Notes under the pieces: model-generated
Seen by the model: the letters and a program-made list of their open reading frames with translations, nothing else
Told to the model about the DNA's origin: nothing
Databases searched by the model: none
Part shown: in pieces, positions 30,653 to 39,995 of the stretch
Layout: every line of letters starts with the position of its first letter
Numbering within the stretch: position 1 is the first letter of the stretch
Assembly: GCA_019056595.1 (NCBI GenBank)
Contig: CP036163.1
Location: forward strand, 868,001 to 932,000
Direction of reading: 5' to 3'
Source: Pectobacterium atrosepticum
Lineage (GTDB): Bacteria; Pseudomonadota; Gammaproteobacteria; Enterobacterales; Enterobacteriaceae
Length of the DNA stretch: 64,000 nt
Translations under genes and position numbers: made by a program

Positions 30653-33600
30653 ATGCCTGAAAATTACCGTTATTCGTTGCCACCCAAAGCGGGCGAGCAA
30701 CGCCTGTTAGGCGAGTTAACCGGCGCGGCCTGCGCCGTTGAATGTGCAGAGATCATTGAACGTCACGCTGGGCTGGTGGTGCTTATCGCTCCCGATATGC
30801 AAAACGCTTTGCGATTGCGCGATGAGATTCAGCAATTTACCAACCAGCACGTCACTACACTGCCTGACTGGGAAACGCTGCCCTACGATAGCTTTTCTCC
30901 ACATCAGGAAATTATTTCGACTCGACTCTCCACACTCTATCAATTGCCCAACATGACGCGCGGCGTCCTGATTCTGCCGGTCAATACGCTGATGCAGCGC
31001 GTTTGTCCGCACAGTTTCCTGCACGGTCATGCGCTAGTGTTGAAGAAAGGCCAGCGCCTCTCGCGCGACAAGCTGCGTTCACAGTTGGAGCAGGCGGGCT
31101 ATCGCAGCGTCGATCAGGTGATGGAGCACGGCGAATATGCGACGCGCGGCGCATTGTTGGACCTGTTCCCAATGGGGAGCGAAGAGCCCTATCGTATCGA
31201 TTTCTTTGACGATGAGATCGACAGCCTGCGTCTGTTCGATGTGGATACGCAACGCACGCTGAATGAAGTACCGCACATTAATCTGCTGCCCGCACATGAA
31301 TTCCCAACCGATAAGACGGCAATCGAGCTTTTCCGCAGCCAGTGGCGCGAACAATTCGAGGTCCGGCGCGATGCTGAGCACATTTATCAGCAGGTCAGCA
31401 AGGGCGTCTGGCCCGCAGGGATCGAATACTGGCAACCGTTATTCTTCAGTGAGCCGCTGCCGTCGCTGTTCAGCTACTTCCCGAGCAACACACTGATCGT
31501 TAACACGGGCAATATCGAGCAGAGCGCTGAGCGCTTCTGGCAGGATATTCAGCAGCGTTTTGAAAGCCGCCGTGTCGATCCGATGCGACCGCTGCTACCA
31601 TCGGACTCACTCTGGCTGCGCGTCGATGGTCTGTTCACGGAGCTGAAAGCATGGCCGCGCGTGCAGTTAAGAACCGATATGCTGCCGGAAAAAGCCGCCA
31701 ACGTGAACCTGGCCTATCTGCCGCTGCCGGATCTGGCGATTCAGCATCAGCAAAAATCCCCGCTGGATGCATTGCGCCGTTTTATCGAACAGTTCGACGG
31801 TCAGATCATTTTCTCCGTCGAGAGCGAAGGTCGTCGCGAAACGCTGCAAGAGCTACTGACCCGTATCAAACTGAACCCCACGCCTATCAGCACATTGGAG
31901 CAGGCACAGGGGCGTGGCTCTTATCTGATCATCGGTGCCAGCGAACACGGCTTTATCGACACTCTGCGCCAGCGCGCCTTAATCTGCGAAAGCGATCTGC
32001 TGGGTGAACGCGTCAGCCGTCGCCGTCAGGATAGTCGCCGCACAATTAATACCGATACGCTGATCCGCAATCTGGCAGAGCTGCGTCCGGGACAGCCCGT
32101 TGTTCACCTCGAACACGGCGTTGGCCGCTATGTCGGGCTGACCACGCTGGAAGCCGGTGGCATCAAAGCCGAATACCTGATTTTGACCTATGCGGGTGAA
32201 GACAAGCTGTACGTCCCCGTTTCTTCGCTACACTTGATTAGCCGCTACGCGGGCGGTGCCGATGAGAATGCGCCGCTGCACAAACTGGGTGGTGAAGCAT
32301 GGTCACGCGCACGCCAAAAAGCGGCGGAAAGAGTGCGTGATGTCGCCGCCGAGTTGCTGGATATTTATGCCCAGCGCGCGGCGAAAAGTGGTTTTGCCTT
32401 TAAGCACGACAAAACGCAGTACCAGTTGTTCTGCGAAAGTTTCCCTTTCGAAACCACGCCCGATCAGGCGCAGGCCATCAACGCCGTACTGAGCGACATG
32501 TGCCAGCCGCTGGCGATGGATCGTCTGGTGTGTGGTGATGTCGGTTTTGGTAAAACCGAAGTGGCAATGCGCGCCGCGTTTTTAGCGGTTGAAAACCATA
32601 AGCAGGTTGCCGTTCTGGTGCCGACAACGCTGTTGGCACAGCAGCATTTTGACAACTTCCGCGATCGCTTTGCCAACTGGCCAGTGAAGATTGAAATGAT
32701 CTCCCGCTTCCGCAGCGCGCGTGAACAAACCCAGATTCTGAAGGAAACGCAGGAAGGCAAAGTCGATATTCTGATTGGCACCCATAAACTGCTGCAGAGC
32801 GACGTGCACTGGCACGACTTAGGGCTGCTCATTGTCGACGAAGAACACCGCTTCGGCGTGCGTCACAAAGAGCGCATCAAAGCGATGCGGGCGAATGTCG
32901 ATATCCTGACGCTGACCGCTACGCCAATTCCGCGAACGCTCAACATGGCGATGAGCGGGATGCGCGATCTGTCGATTATCGCCACACCTCCAGCCCGCCG
33001 TCTGGCGGTGAAAACGTTCGTGCGCGAATATGACAATCTGATGGTACGTGAAGCCATCCTGCGTGAAACTCTGCGCGGTGGACAAGTGTACTACCTGTAT
33101 AACGACGTCGAAAATATCGAGAAAGCCACCCAACGGTTGGCGGAACTGGTGCCGGAAGCACGCATCGCGATCGGCCACGGTCAGATGCGCGAACGCGAGC
33201 TGGAACGGGTGATGAACGATTTCCATCACCAGCGTTTTAACGTGCTGGTGTGTACCACTATCATCGAAACCGGAATCGATATACCGAGCGCCAACACCAT
33301 CATCATTGAGCGAGCCGATCACTTCGGTCTGGCACAGCTGCACCAGCTACGTGGTCGTGTGGGGCGTTCCCACCATCAGGCTTATGCCTATCTGCTGACG
33401 CCACCGCCCAAAGCAATGAGCACCGATGCCCAGAAACGTCTGGAAGCGATCGCCTCATTAGAAGACCTCGGTGCCGGCTTTGCGCTGGCGACGCATGATC
33501 TGGAAATTCGCGGCGCGGGCGAACTGCTTGGGGACGATCAGAGCGGACAGATGACTAGCGTCGGTTTCTCGCTGTATATGGAACTGCTGGAAAGCGCTGT

Positions 33601-34102
33601 AGATGCCCTGAAAGCAGGACGAGAGCCGTCACTGGAAGATTTGATCAACAGCCAGACTGACGTCGAGCTGCGGTTACCCGCCCTATTGCCTGACGATTTC
33701 ATCCCCGACGTCAATACACGCCTGTCACTATACAAACGTATTGCCAGTGCGAAAACCCTCGCCGAACTGGATGAGCTAAAGGTTGAGCTGATCGATCGCT
33801 TCGGCCTATTACCTGATGCAAGTCGCCACCTGTTGCAGGTTGCCGCCCTGCGCCAGCAGGCGCAAGCGTTGGGTATTCGCCGTATTGAAGGGAACGAAAA
33901 AGGTGGATTTATCGAATTCGGCGAGCAAAATCGCGTCGACCCGTCTCACCTTATCGGTCTATTACAGCGCGATCCGAGCACCTTTCGTCTGGATGGGCCG
34001 ACTCGTCTGAAATTTATGAAGGATTTAAGCAACCGTCCACAGCGCATCGAGTTTATCGGTTCACTGCTGGGGAACATGGCGCAGCATACACTGGCGGCAT
34101 AA
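30653..34102 (+). CDS. mfd: Transcription-repair coupling factor Mfd
   Basis: Displaces RNA polymerase stalled at DNA lesions and recruits UvrA. It is 1149 residues from MPENYRYSLP; E. coli Mfd has 1148. Order: UvrB-like region (about 1-340), degenerate domain, RNA-polymerase interaction region around VVHLEHGVGRYVGL (about 495-560), then translocase motifs with Walker A VCGDVGFGKTEVA near 630, DEEHRFG near 730, TATPIPRTLNMAMSG, HGQMRERELE and LRGRVGRSHHQAYAYLL, ending in the TRCF C-terminal domain. The adjacent ATG at 30650 is an alternative; no convincing Shine-Dalgarno was seen for either. Confidence 0.95.
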   Translation: MPENYRYSLPPKAGEQRLLGELTGAACAVECAEIIERHAGLVVLIAPDMQNALRLRDEIQQFTNQHVTTLPDWETLPYDSFSPHQEIISTRLSTLYQLPNMTRGVLILPVNTLMQRVCPHSFLHGHALVLKKGQRLSRDKLRSQLEQAGYRSVDQVMEHGEYATRGALLDLFPMGSEEPYRIDFFDDEIDSLRLFDVDTQRTLNEVPHINLLPAHEFPTDKTAIELFRSQWREQFEVRRDAEHIYQQVSKGVWPAGIEYWQPLFFSEPLPSLFSYFPSNTLIVNTGNIEQSAERFWQDIQQRFESRRVDPMRPLLPSDSLWLRVDGLFTELKAWPRVQLRTDMLPEKAANVNLAYLPLPDLAIQHQQKSPLDALRRFIEQFDGQIIFSVESEGRRETLQELLTRIKLNPTPISTLEQAQGRGSYLIIGASEHGFIDTLRQRALICESDLLGERVSRRRQDSRRTINTDTLIRNLAELRPGQPVVHLEHGVGRYVGLTTLEAGGIKAEYLILTYAGEDKLYVPVSSLHLISRYAGGADENAPLHKLGGEAWSRARQKAAERVRDVAAELLDIYAQRAAKSGFAFKHDKTQYQLFCESFPFETTPDQAQAINAVLSDMCQPLAMDRLVCGDVGFGKTEVAMRAAFLAVENHKQVAVLVPTTLLAQQHFDNFRDRFANWPVKIEMISRFRSAREQTQILKETQEGKVDILIGTHKLLQSDVHWHDLGLLIVDEEHRFGVRHKERIKAMRANVDILTLTATPIPRTLNMAMSGMRDLSIIATPPARRLAVKTFVREYDNLMVREAILRETLRGGQVYYLYNDVENIEKATQRLAELVPEARIAIGHGQMRERELERVMNDFHHQRFNVLVCTTIIETGIDIPSANTIIIERADHFGLAQLHQLRGRVGRSHHQAYAYLLTPPPKAMSTDAQKRLEAIASLEDLGAGFALATHDLEIRGAGELLGDDQSGQMTSVGFSLYMELLESAVDALKAGREPSLEDLINSQTDVELRLPALLPDDFIPDVNTRLSLYKRIASAKTLAELDELKVELIDRFGLLPDASRHLLQVAALRQQAQALGIRRIEGNEKGGFIEFGEQNRVDPSHLIGLLQRDPSTFRLDGPTRLKFMKDLSNRPQRIEFIGSLLGNMAQHTLAA

Positions 34103-34121
34103 TCCGCTTTCACGATAAAAA

Positions 34122-34143
34122 ACGGGAACCTTCGGGTTCCCGT
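34122..34143 (+). terminator. UUCG-loop hairpin after mfd
   Basis: A 9-bp perfect stem, ACGGGAACC (34122-34130) with GGTTCCCGT (34135-34143), is closed by the extra-stable TTCG tetraloop, 19 bases past the mfd stop. An A-run precedes it but no T-run follows, so it may act with Rho or as mRNA 3'-end protection. Confidence 0.55.
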
Positions 34144-34333
34144 GAGGTTGCTGACAAAAGCCGCCGTTCGGGAAAGTCTTCCGTTGCATCCACCTTTACA
34201 AGTACTGCCGTAACGCAGTAAAGTCGCCAACCTTTTTTAGGGCCTGCCATCCTTGGCGGCATCCCTTCCGGGCCGTCGCTGGTGCGACGTTAAAAGTTTC
34301 TCCCGGAAATTTTTTATGGCATGGGGCCTCACT

Positions 34334-35686
34334 ATGTTTATCGGTTTTGACTACGGTACCGCCAACTGTTCCGTGGCAGTTATGGATGCAGGCACACCAA
34401 GGCTCCTGTCGCTGGAAAATGGCTCGCCTTATCTCTCTTCCCTGCTGTGCGCGCCAGTGCGTGAAGCGGTTAGCGAGTGGCTATGGCGGCATCATCAAGT
34501 CAATGCTGAGGGCGAGAGTGCGCTGCTACTGAAGCGCGCCATCAGCTACAACCGCGAAGAAGATATTCGCGTGCAGCCCGATAGCGTGAAATTCGGGCGC
34601 GATGCGTTACGCCACTATATGGATGATCCAGAAGAGACATGGTTCGTTAAATCGCCGAAGTCCTTCCTCGGTGCCGTCGGGCTTAAAGCACAGCAGATTG
34701 CGCTGTTTGAAGATCTGGTCTGCTCCATGATGCTGCATATCCGCACGCAGGCAGAAACCCAGCTCGATCAGCCTATTCGTCAGGCCGTCATCGGGCGACC
34801 GATCAACTTTCAGAGCATCGGCGGCGAAGAAGCCAACCAGCAGGCACAAGGGATTTTAGATCGTGCGGCACACCGCGCTGGGTTTGAAGACGTCGTCTTT
34901 CAATTTGAACCCGTGGCTGCTGGGCTGGATTTTGAATCTACGCTGACGAAAGAAACGCGCGTGCTGGTCGTGGATATCGGCGGCGGAACCACCGACTGCT
35001 CCATGCTACTTATGGGGCCGGAGTGGCATAAACAGCACGAACGTTCGCAAAGCCTGTTAGGACACAGCGGCTGCCGCGTTGGCGGTAACGATCTGGACAT
35101 CATGCTTGCGTTCAAACAGTTGATGCCACTGCTTGGCATGAATAGCGAGTCGGAAAAAGGTATCGCCTTGCCGATCATGACTTGGTGGAATGCGGTCGCC
35201 ATTAACGATATTCCGGCACAAAAAGAGTTCCATAGCACCGCCAGCCGCGCGTTAATCAACGAAATGATCCGCGATGCCCGCCAGCCCGAACTAGTGAAAA
35301 GATTGCTGACCGTTTGGCAACAGCGCTTGAGCTACCGTCTAATCCAACTGGCCGAAGAGAGCAAAATCGCGCTTTCCAACCAAGCGGAAACGGCGGCCGA
35401 TTTGCACTTTATCGAATCAGGTCTGGCAACACGCATTCATGCTGATGAACTCAACGCCGCGATTGATAATCCGCTCACGCGTATTCAGCAACAGGTAACG
35501 CTGGCGTTAGAAACCAGCCAAACCCAGCCAGAAGTCATCTACCTGACTGGCGGTAGTGCGCGATCTCCTCTTCTGCGTCAGGCAATTCAGCAGTTGCTGC
35601 CTGATATTCCTATCGCCAGCGGCAACGATTTTGGCTCCGTTACCGCCGGACTAACGCGCTGGGCAGAGATAGTTTTTCGCCGTTAA
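34334..35686 (+). CDS. yegD: Hsp70-family chaperone-like protein YegD
   Basis: 450-residue actin-like ATPase of the Hsp70 family without a full substrate-binding domain. Phosphate 1 motif is MFIGFDYGTANCSVAVM, phosphate 2 VLVVDIGGGTTDCSMLL (about 210) and the adenosine motif VIYLTGGSARSPLLR (about 400). Start at 34334 agrees with E. coli YegD; the longer frame from 34253 adds an unrelated basic extension. In E. coli yegD lies far from mfd, so its place here is a rearrangement. The client is unknown. Confidence 0.87.
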   Translation: MFIGFDYGTANCSVAVMDAGTPRLLSLENGSPYLSSLLCAPVREAVSEWLWRHHQVNAEGESALLLKRAISYNREEDIRVQPDSVKFGRDALRHYMDDPEETWFVKSPKSFLGAVGLKAQQIALFEDLVCSMMLHIRTQAETQLDQPIRQAVIGRPINFQSIGGEEANQQAQGILDRAAHRAGFEDVVFQFEPVAAGLDFESTLTKETRVLVVDIGGGTTDCSMLLMGPEWHKQHERSQSLLGHSGCRVGGNDLDIMLAFKQLMPLLGMNSESEKGIALPIMTWWNAVAINDIPAQKEFHSTASRALINEMIRDARQPELVKRLLTVWQQRLSYRLIQLAEESKIALSNQAETAADLHFIESGLATRIHADELNAAIDNPLTRIQQQVTLALETSQTQPEVIYLTGGSARSPLLRQAIQQLLPDIPIASGNDFGSVTAGLTRWAEIVFRR

Positions 35687-35737
35687 GTCAGATACAGGAC
35701 GTAAGCTATGCGTCTCGTCAGACTATGGCTTTATTAA

Positions 35738-36328
35738 CTATCGTGGCTTGACCAACAACCCACGCAGCAGTAATTCCAGCGCGGCAACGGCTTGTGCCAG
35801 CCGCGCATTACCATCTTCTCCGTCCGCGATCCAAAACGCCGCTTCGGCCAGACTGCCGTAGATCAACGATGCCAGCGCCTGTGGATCGGCTTCAGCCACC
35901 ACGCCTTGGCGTATGAGATTGTCGATCAATCGCTGCATCGACTCAACGCAATGCCGTTGTGAATCCGGCGATGCGCCACCCAATACAGCCCGCGCATCAC
36001 GCAGCACGATGCGCTGAATCTCCGGCTCCAGCGCCATTTCCAGATAGGCACGGCAGCGACACCGGAAACCTTCCCAGTCATCTTCGGCGGTATCGGAGAT
36101 CGCTTGCAGTCGCTCATCCATCTCAGCATCGATCTGCTCCACCACCGCCGCCAGCAATCCTTTCTTGTCACCGAAGTGGTGATAAAGCGCCCCACGGGTC
36201 AGGCTCGCCTGCGCAGTAAGATCGTCCATTGAGGTATCGGCATAGCCGCGTTCGCTGAAGACCTTACGAGCGGTCGCCAGCAGTGTAGCGCGTGTTTCTT
36301 CCATTTCAGCACGGGTACGACGAACCAT
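35738..36328 (-). CDS. TetR-family repressor of the adjacent MFS genes
   Basis: 196 residues from the ATG at 36328, which has AAGGA 7 bases upstream; a GTG at 36334 is less well placed. The N-terminal helix-turn-helix reads ARKVFSERGYADTSMDDLTAQASLTRGALYHHFGDKKGLL (about 18-57), typical of TetR regulators of efflux pumps. It is divergent from an MFS gene, and the region between has three copies of CATAC-N5-GTATG. Repression of itself and the exporter, relieved by a toxic ligand, is inferred. Confidence 0.87.
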   Translation of the reverse strand: MVRRTRAEMEETRATLLATARKVFSERGYADTSMDDLTAQASLTRGALYHHFGDKKGLLAAVVEQIDAEMDERLQAISDTAEDDWEGFRCRCRAYLEMALEPEIQRIVLRDARAVLGGASPDSQRHCVESMQRLIDNLIRQGVVAEADPQALASLIYGSLAEAAFWIADGEDGNARLAQAVAALELLLRGLLVKPR

Positions 36329-36341
36329 CGACACATCCTTA

Positions 36342-36410
36342 CATACACATCGTATGATTATTTACATTCACTCCGTATGAATATATGCTTTTATTCATAC
36401 GCTCTGTATG
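36342..36410. promoter_or_regulatory. Three operator copies CATAC-N5-GTATG
   Basis: Copies are CATAC-ACATC-GTATG (36342-36356), CATTC-ACTCC-GTATG (36365-36379, one mismatch) and CATAC-GCTCT-GTATG (36396-36410). They lie between the TetR gene and the MFS gene with centres 23 and 31 bases apart and are the probable binding sites of the TetR protein. Confidence 0.75.
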
Positions 36411-36463
36411 TATTGTCGCTGCACCGCCATCTTGTGGCAAGTGGATTCACTTTGGAGAACGAA

Positions 36464-37672
36464 ATGCTCAACCCTTATCGAGAACTTTTCACCGCCCCTG
36501 GTACGAGAGGCTTTGCGCTGGCAGGCCTGTTGGCACGGATTCCGCTGCCCATGACGGGCATCGGCATTATCACCATGCTGTCGCAGTTGCGCGGCAGCTA
36601 TACGTTGGCAGGAGCGGTATCTGCCACTTTTGTCCTGACCTACGCACTGCTATCACCACAGATCTCCCGTCTTGTGGATCGACATGGACAAGGGCGCGTA
36701 CTGCCGCTGGCAGCGATGATCAGCACGATCGGCATGCTGCTTCTGCTCGCCAGTTCCCGGTGGCAAGCGCCTGACTGGACCTTATTCATCGGCGCATTAT
36801 TGGCCGGCTTCATGCCCAGCATGTCAGCGATGGTAAGGGCTCGCTGGACGGCTATCTATCGCGGGCAACCTCGCTTGCAGACCGCTTACTCGCTGGAGAC
36901 AGTGCTCGATGAAGTCACCTTTATCGCCGGGCCTCCGCTGGCTGTCGGGCTGTCCGTCGCGGTGTTTCCTCAAGCTGGCCCGCTGGCAGCGGCGCTATTG
37001 CTGATTATTGGTGTGTTTGCTCTGGTTACACAACGCGGCACCGAACCACCGGTGGAAAAGCAGGATGTCAGCACGGATCGTTCGGGAGCGGTGATCAAGC
37101 AGTCAAATGTGCGCTTGCTGACACTGTTGATGGTGGCGATGGGCATCATCGTTGGCACCGTTGACATCGTCAGTGTGGCCTTCGCCGAACAGCATGGCCA
37201 ACCGGCAGCAGCTAGCCTGATCTTGTCAGCTTATGCGGTCGGTTCCTGTCTAGCCGGACTGCTCTTCGGTGCCCTCAAGCTGCGAACTGCACTGCATCAC
37301 CTGCTATTACTCGGCGGTGTGGCAACAGCAGCAACCACGCTGCCTCTGCTGCTGGTTGGCAGCATTCCCACATTGGCTGCGGCCGTACTGATCGCGGGAC
37401 TGTTCTTCGCTCCCACCATGATCGTGGCGATGTCACTAGTCGAACGTTTGGTGCCTGAACACCGCTTAACTGAAGGTATGACCTGGCTGCTGGCAGGGCT
37501 AAATATCGGTGTGGCTCTGGGCGCTGCGGTATCGGGTCACGTGGTAGATGAAAGTGGCGCGCGTGCTGGATTCGCCATTGCATTATGCGCTGGTGTTTTG
37601 GTGCTGCTGGTCGCGATTTGGGGATATCAGCGCTTGCGGGTACATGCCTCCTCCCTTCCCACTGCCGTTTGA
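36464..37672 (+). CDS. MFS transporter (exporter-like), substrate unknown
   Basis: 402-residue membrane protein with about 12 hydrophobic segments. The ATG at 36464 has GGAGA 5 bases upstream and gives MLNPYRELF; the longer frame from 36377 would start inside an operator. Features include SRLVDRHGQGRVLPLAAM (MFS loop 2-3 type motif), RARWTAIYRGQPRLQTAYSLETVLDEVTFIAGPPL in the middle and a glycine-rich last third. It belongs with the divergent TetR gene and is followed 36 bases later by a second MFS gene. A drug or metabolite export role is inferred from context. Confidence 0.82.
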   Translation: MLNPYRELFTAPGTRGFALAGLLARIPLPMTGIGIITMLSQLRGSYTLAGAVSATFVLTYALLSPQISRLVDRHGQGRVLPLAAMISTIGMLLLLASSRWQAPDWTLFIGALLAGFMPSMSAMVRARWTAIYRGQPRLQTAYSLETVLDEVTFIAGPPLAVGLSVAVFPQAGPLAAALLLIIGVFALVTQRGTEPPVEKQDVSTDRSGAVIKQSNVRLLTLLMVAMGIIVGTVDIVSVAFAEQHGQPAAASLILSAYAVGSCLAGLLFGALKLRTALHHLLLLGGVATAATTLPLLLVGSIPTLAAAVLIAGLFFAPTMIVAMSLVERLVPEHRLTEGMTWLLAGLNIGVALGAAVSGHVVDESGARAGFAIALCAGVLVLLVAIWGYQRLRVHASSLPTAV

Positions 37673-37708
37673 CTCTCATAGCCTGTTTCCCGTGTTAAGG
37701 ACTAAACC

Positions 37709-38905
37709 ATGAATACGTCTTCACCTATCCTCACTGGGCCTACTGCACAGTATCCTTGGCTGGCCGTCGTCTCCATAGGCCTTGCAACTTTCTCTGTTGT
37801 CACGACGGAAATGCTTCCGGTCGGTCTGCTAACCCCGATTGCCGACACACTAAGTACCTCTACCGGAACCGCAGGCCTGATGATCTCACTCCCTGCACTG
37901 TTGGCCGCATTATTCGCCCCACTGGTGGTGATCGCATCCGGTGGCATGGATAGACGCAGGATTTTATGCGGTCTGCTGGCGCTACTGGTTATCGCCAACA
38001 TCGCCTCGGCACTGGCACCAGACATCGGCTGGATGCTGGCAGCACGCGTGCTTGTAGGCTTCTGTATGGGCGGCATCTGGGCGATTGCGGGAGGTCTGGC
38101 TGCACGACTCGTTCCCGAGCCTGCCATCGGTCTGGCAACATCCATTATCTTTGGCGGCGTCGCCGCGGCGTCCGTGCTGGGTGTACCGCTAGGTGCCCTG
38201 ATCGGTGATGTCGCCGGATGGCGCTGGGCTTTCGGCTGCATGGCCGTGCTTAGCGGGCTAGTGCTGATACTCCATCTCGCGGTCATTCCTGCGCTACCCG
38301 TCGCCGGTTCAGCCACCGTGCGCCAGTTCGGCGAGCAACTGACCAACCGTAAGTTGCAAGTCGGACTGATTCTGACGCTGTTACTGGTGGCAGGGCATTT
38401 CATTGCCTTTACCTTCGTGCGCCCGCTGTTGCTATCGGTGTCAGGATTCGATGCGCAGTGGATTAGCGCATTGCTGTTCGCCTATGGCGTTGCAGGCATC
38501 GTTGGCAATTTTCTGGTAGGTATGATCGCGGCACAGCGTACGGCTTTAGCCTTGATGGCGATTACTCTGGGGCTGTTGTTGACCTCGATACTGTTCCTGA
38601 CCATCGGGGGCTCGCATGTTGGCGGCGGCATGGCGTTGCTGGTCTGGGGGCTAGCCTACGGCGGTGTATCCGTTGGTTTGATGACATGGATAATGAAGGC
38701 CGCACCGCGCGCCGTGGAGATGGCTTCCGCGCTGTATGTTGGCGTTTTCAATGTTGGTATCGCGCTTGGGTCCTGGGTCGGTGGCCAGATAGTCGATGGC
38801 TCAGGCCCAATCGCAACGCTGTGGCTGGCGGGTGGATTCGCGGCGGTCGCCTTGCTGTTATCCCTGAAGATCAGGTTGACTGAACGGCAGAACATCGTCG
38901 AATGA
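37709..38905 (+). CDS. MFS transporter, DHA1 family (AraJ/SotB-like)
   Basis: 398 residues with 12 predicted membrane segments. The N terminus has the DHA1 pattern FSVVTTEMLPVGLLTPIADTL (about 28-50) and GMDRRRILCGLL between segments 2 and 3, then AARVLVGFCMGGIWAIAGGLAARLVP. Relatives export purine nucleosides, sugars or drugs (NepI, SotB, AraJ); the substrate cannot be assigned. It is probably cotranscribed with the preceding MFS gene under the TetR repressor and ends in a strong bidirectional terminator. Confidence 0.83.
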   Translation: MNTSSPILTGPTAQYPWLAVVSIGLATFSVVTTEMLPVGLLTPIADTLSTSTGTAGLMISLPALLAALFAPLVVIASGGMDRRRILCGLLALLVIANIASALAPDIGWMLAARVLVGFCMGGIWAIAGGLAARLVPEPAIGLATSIIFGGVAAASVLGVPLGALIGDVAGWRWAFGCMAVLSGLVLILHLAVIPALPVAGSATVRQFGEQLTNRKLQVGLILTLLLVAGHFIAFTFVRPLLLSVSGFDAQWISALLFAYGVAGIVGNFLVGMIAAQRTALALMAITLGLLLTSILFLTIGGSHVGGGMALLVWGLAYGGVSVGLMTWIMKAAPRAVEMASALYVGVFNVGIALGSWVGGQIVDGSGPIATLWLAGGFAAVALLLSLKIRLTERQNIVE

Positions 38906-38945
38906 AAAAAACCGCGAGCACCTTATTCAGGTGTCTCGCGGTTTT
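38906..38945. terminator. Bidirectional terminator between MFS and ycfJ genes
   Basis: AAAAACCGCGAG with CTCGCGGTTTTT forms the outer stem, with ACCT/AGGT inside. A- and T-runs on both sides let it work on both strands for the convergent transcripts. Confidence 0.88.
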
Positions 38946-38986
38946 TAGAGATGGTGTCAGCGCAAAAACGTAGACGTTGGGGGAAA

Positions 38987-39526
38987 TCAGCTCTGTTGAT
39001 TCAGGACTAATTGACCGTTCCTGTCCACTGGAATTTGTGTACCCGGATCGCGATCCATACGGATTTTACCCTGCTGTTCGCCGATTTTATAGGTGACATC
39101 ATAACCTAGAACTTTTTGTGATTTATCGTACACCGTCTGACAACGCTGCTGCTGTGTCGTGTACGTATCATTTTCCTGCATGCCACTTTGTACACGGTTA
39201 CCCGCGTAGCCGCCTGCCAGTGCACCCGCTACCGTCGCGACATCTTTACCGCGTCCGCCACCGAACTGATGTCCCAGAACACCACCCGCCACGGCACCCA
39301 GTACCGATCCGGCTATCTGGTTTTCATCCTGCACCGGACGACGGTGAGTCACGTTTACGTTACGGCACTCTTGGCGAGGCGTTTTGACCGTTTCTTTAAT
39401 AGGTGTTGCCGTTAGCACCTGTGCATACTGAGGTTTAGAGGAAAAAACGTCCATACTCGCCACCGCCGCCACACCCAATGCCGCAGCCACACCAATACCT
39501 ACACCCGCTAACATTGATTTGTTCAC
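38987..39526 (-). CDS. ycfJ: Glycine-zipper membrane protein YcfJ
   Basis: 179 residues, the E. coli length, from a GTG at 39526 (NKSMLAGVGIG); GGAGGT lies 5 bases upstream, which settles the start over the ATG at 39556. An N-terminal membrane helix is followed by the conserved ATPIKETVKTPRQECRNV and HRRPVQDENQ, a glycine-zipper hairpin (AGSVLGAVAGGVLGHQFGGGRGKDVATVAGALAGGYAGN, about 88-126) and KIRMDRDPGTQIP at the end. The function is unknown; a role in envelope stress or biofilm is suggested for relatives. Confidence 0.88.
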   Translation of the reverse strand: MNKSMLAGVGIGVAAALGVAAVASMDVFSSKPQYAQVLTATPIKETVKTPRQECRNVNVTHRRPVQDENQIAGSVLGAVAGGVLGHQFGGGRGKDVATVAGALAGGYAGNRVQSGMQENDTYTTQQQRCQTVYDKSQKVLGYDVTYKIGEQQGKIRMDRDPGTQIPVDRNGQLVLNQQS

Positions 39527-39928
39527 AGGATACCTCCCGAATCTATTCTCACGCATTCCCCATCTGCAATTCTGCCGTAATCTTGTTTTACGTCAGCTCG
39601 CGTTTAACGCGATGAATCCGATGGTTCCTTCTGAATAATCGCATTCAGAATTTTCGGCGTGCGTGCTACGCCTTCTGTAAACAGTGGAAAGTCTGCACAA
39701 TGTTTCACACTCTCGCAATAAGACTAACTAACCAAAAGTGTCAGATTCGTAACATAAAACTGTCATTTGGGAATTATCTTAACCGGAATTGCTAATAGGA
39801 CGATATTTTATACTGTTATTTCAGGGCGATGCTCAGTGGCATGACGAACGGAGGTGCGGCTTAGGGGGGAATATTGTCAATACATTGACGGGAAGGCACG
39901 TCTTTTCCAGAGAACCAGAGCAGACCGA
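39527..39928. other. Non-coding region between ycfJ and ndh terminator
   Basis: No credible gene is seen in 402 bases. A perfect 8-bp hairpin, TTCTGAAT (39629-39636) with ATTCAGAA (39643-39650), is followed by TTTTC on the + strand. It could end a short + strand RNA or be a leader structure of ycfJ. Confidence 0.4.
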
Positions 39929-39971
39929 TAAGAAAAAGAATACGGGCGCGAAATTGCGTTCACGCCCGTAT
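39929..39971 (-). terminator. Intrinsic terminator of ndh
   Basis: ATACGGGCG (39940-39948) pairs with CGCCCGTAT (39963-39971). On the minus strand the stem is followed by TTCTTTTTCTT, a good U-tract, 25 bases past the ndh stop. Confidence 0.85.
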
Positions 39972-39995
39972 CAGAAGGATGTCAGCCGTTGCGGA

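Noticed and set aside
32819-33343. Antisense open frame of 174 codons inside mfd
   Set aside because: It is a shadow of a strongly conserved coding frame; the mfd helicase motifs on the other strand explain it and it has no ribosome site.
34122-34143. Full intrinsic terminator for mfd
   Set aside because: The stem and UUCG loop are strong but no T-run follows on the + strand, so it is reported only as a hairpin with moderate confidence.
36377-36463. N-terminal extension of the first MFS protein
   Set aside because: The extension covers an operator copy, and the ATG at 36464 has a proper Shine-Dalgarno and a normal transporter N terminus.
37702-38403. Antisense frame of 233 codons opposite the second MFS gene
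   Set aside because: Pro/Ser/Ala-rich shadow of a membrane-protein frame with no ribosome site.
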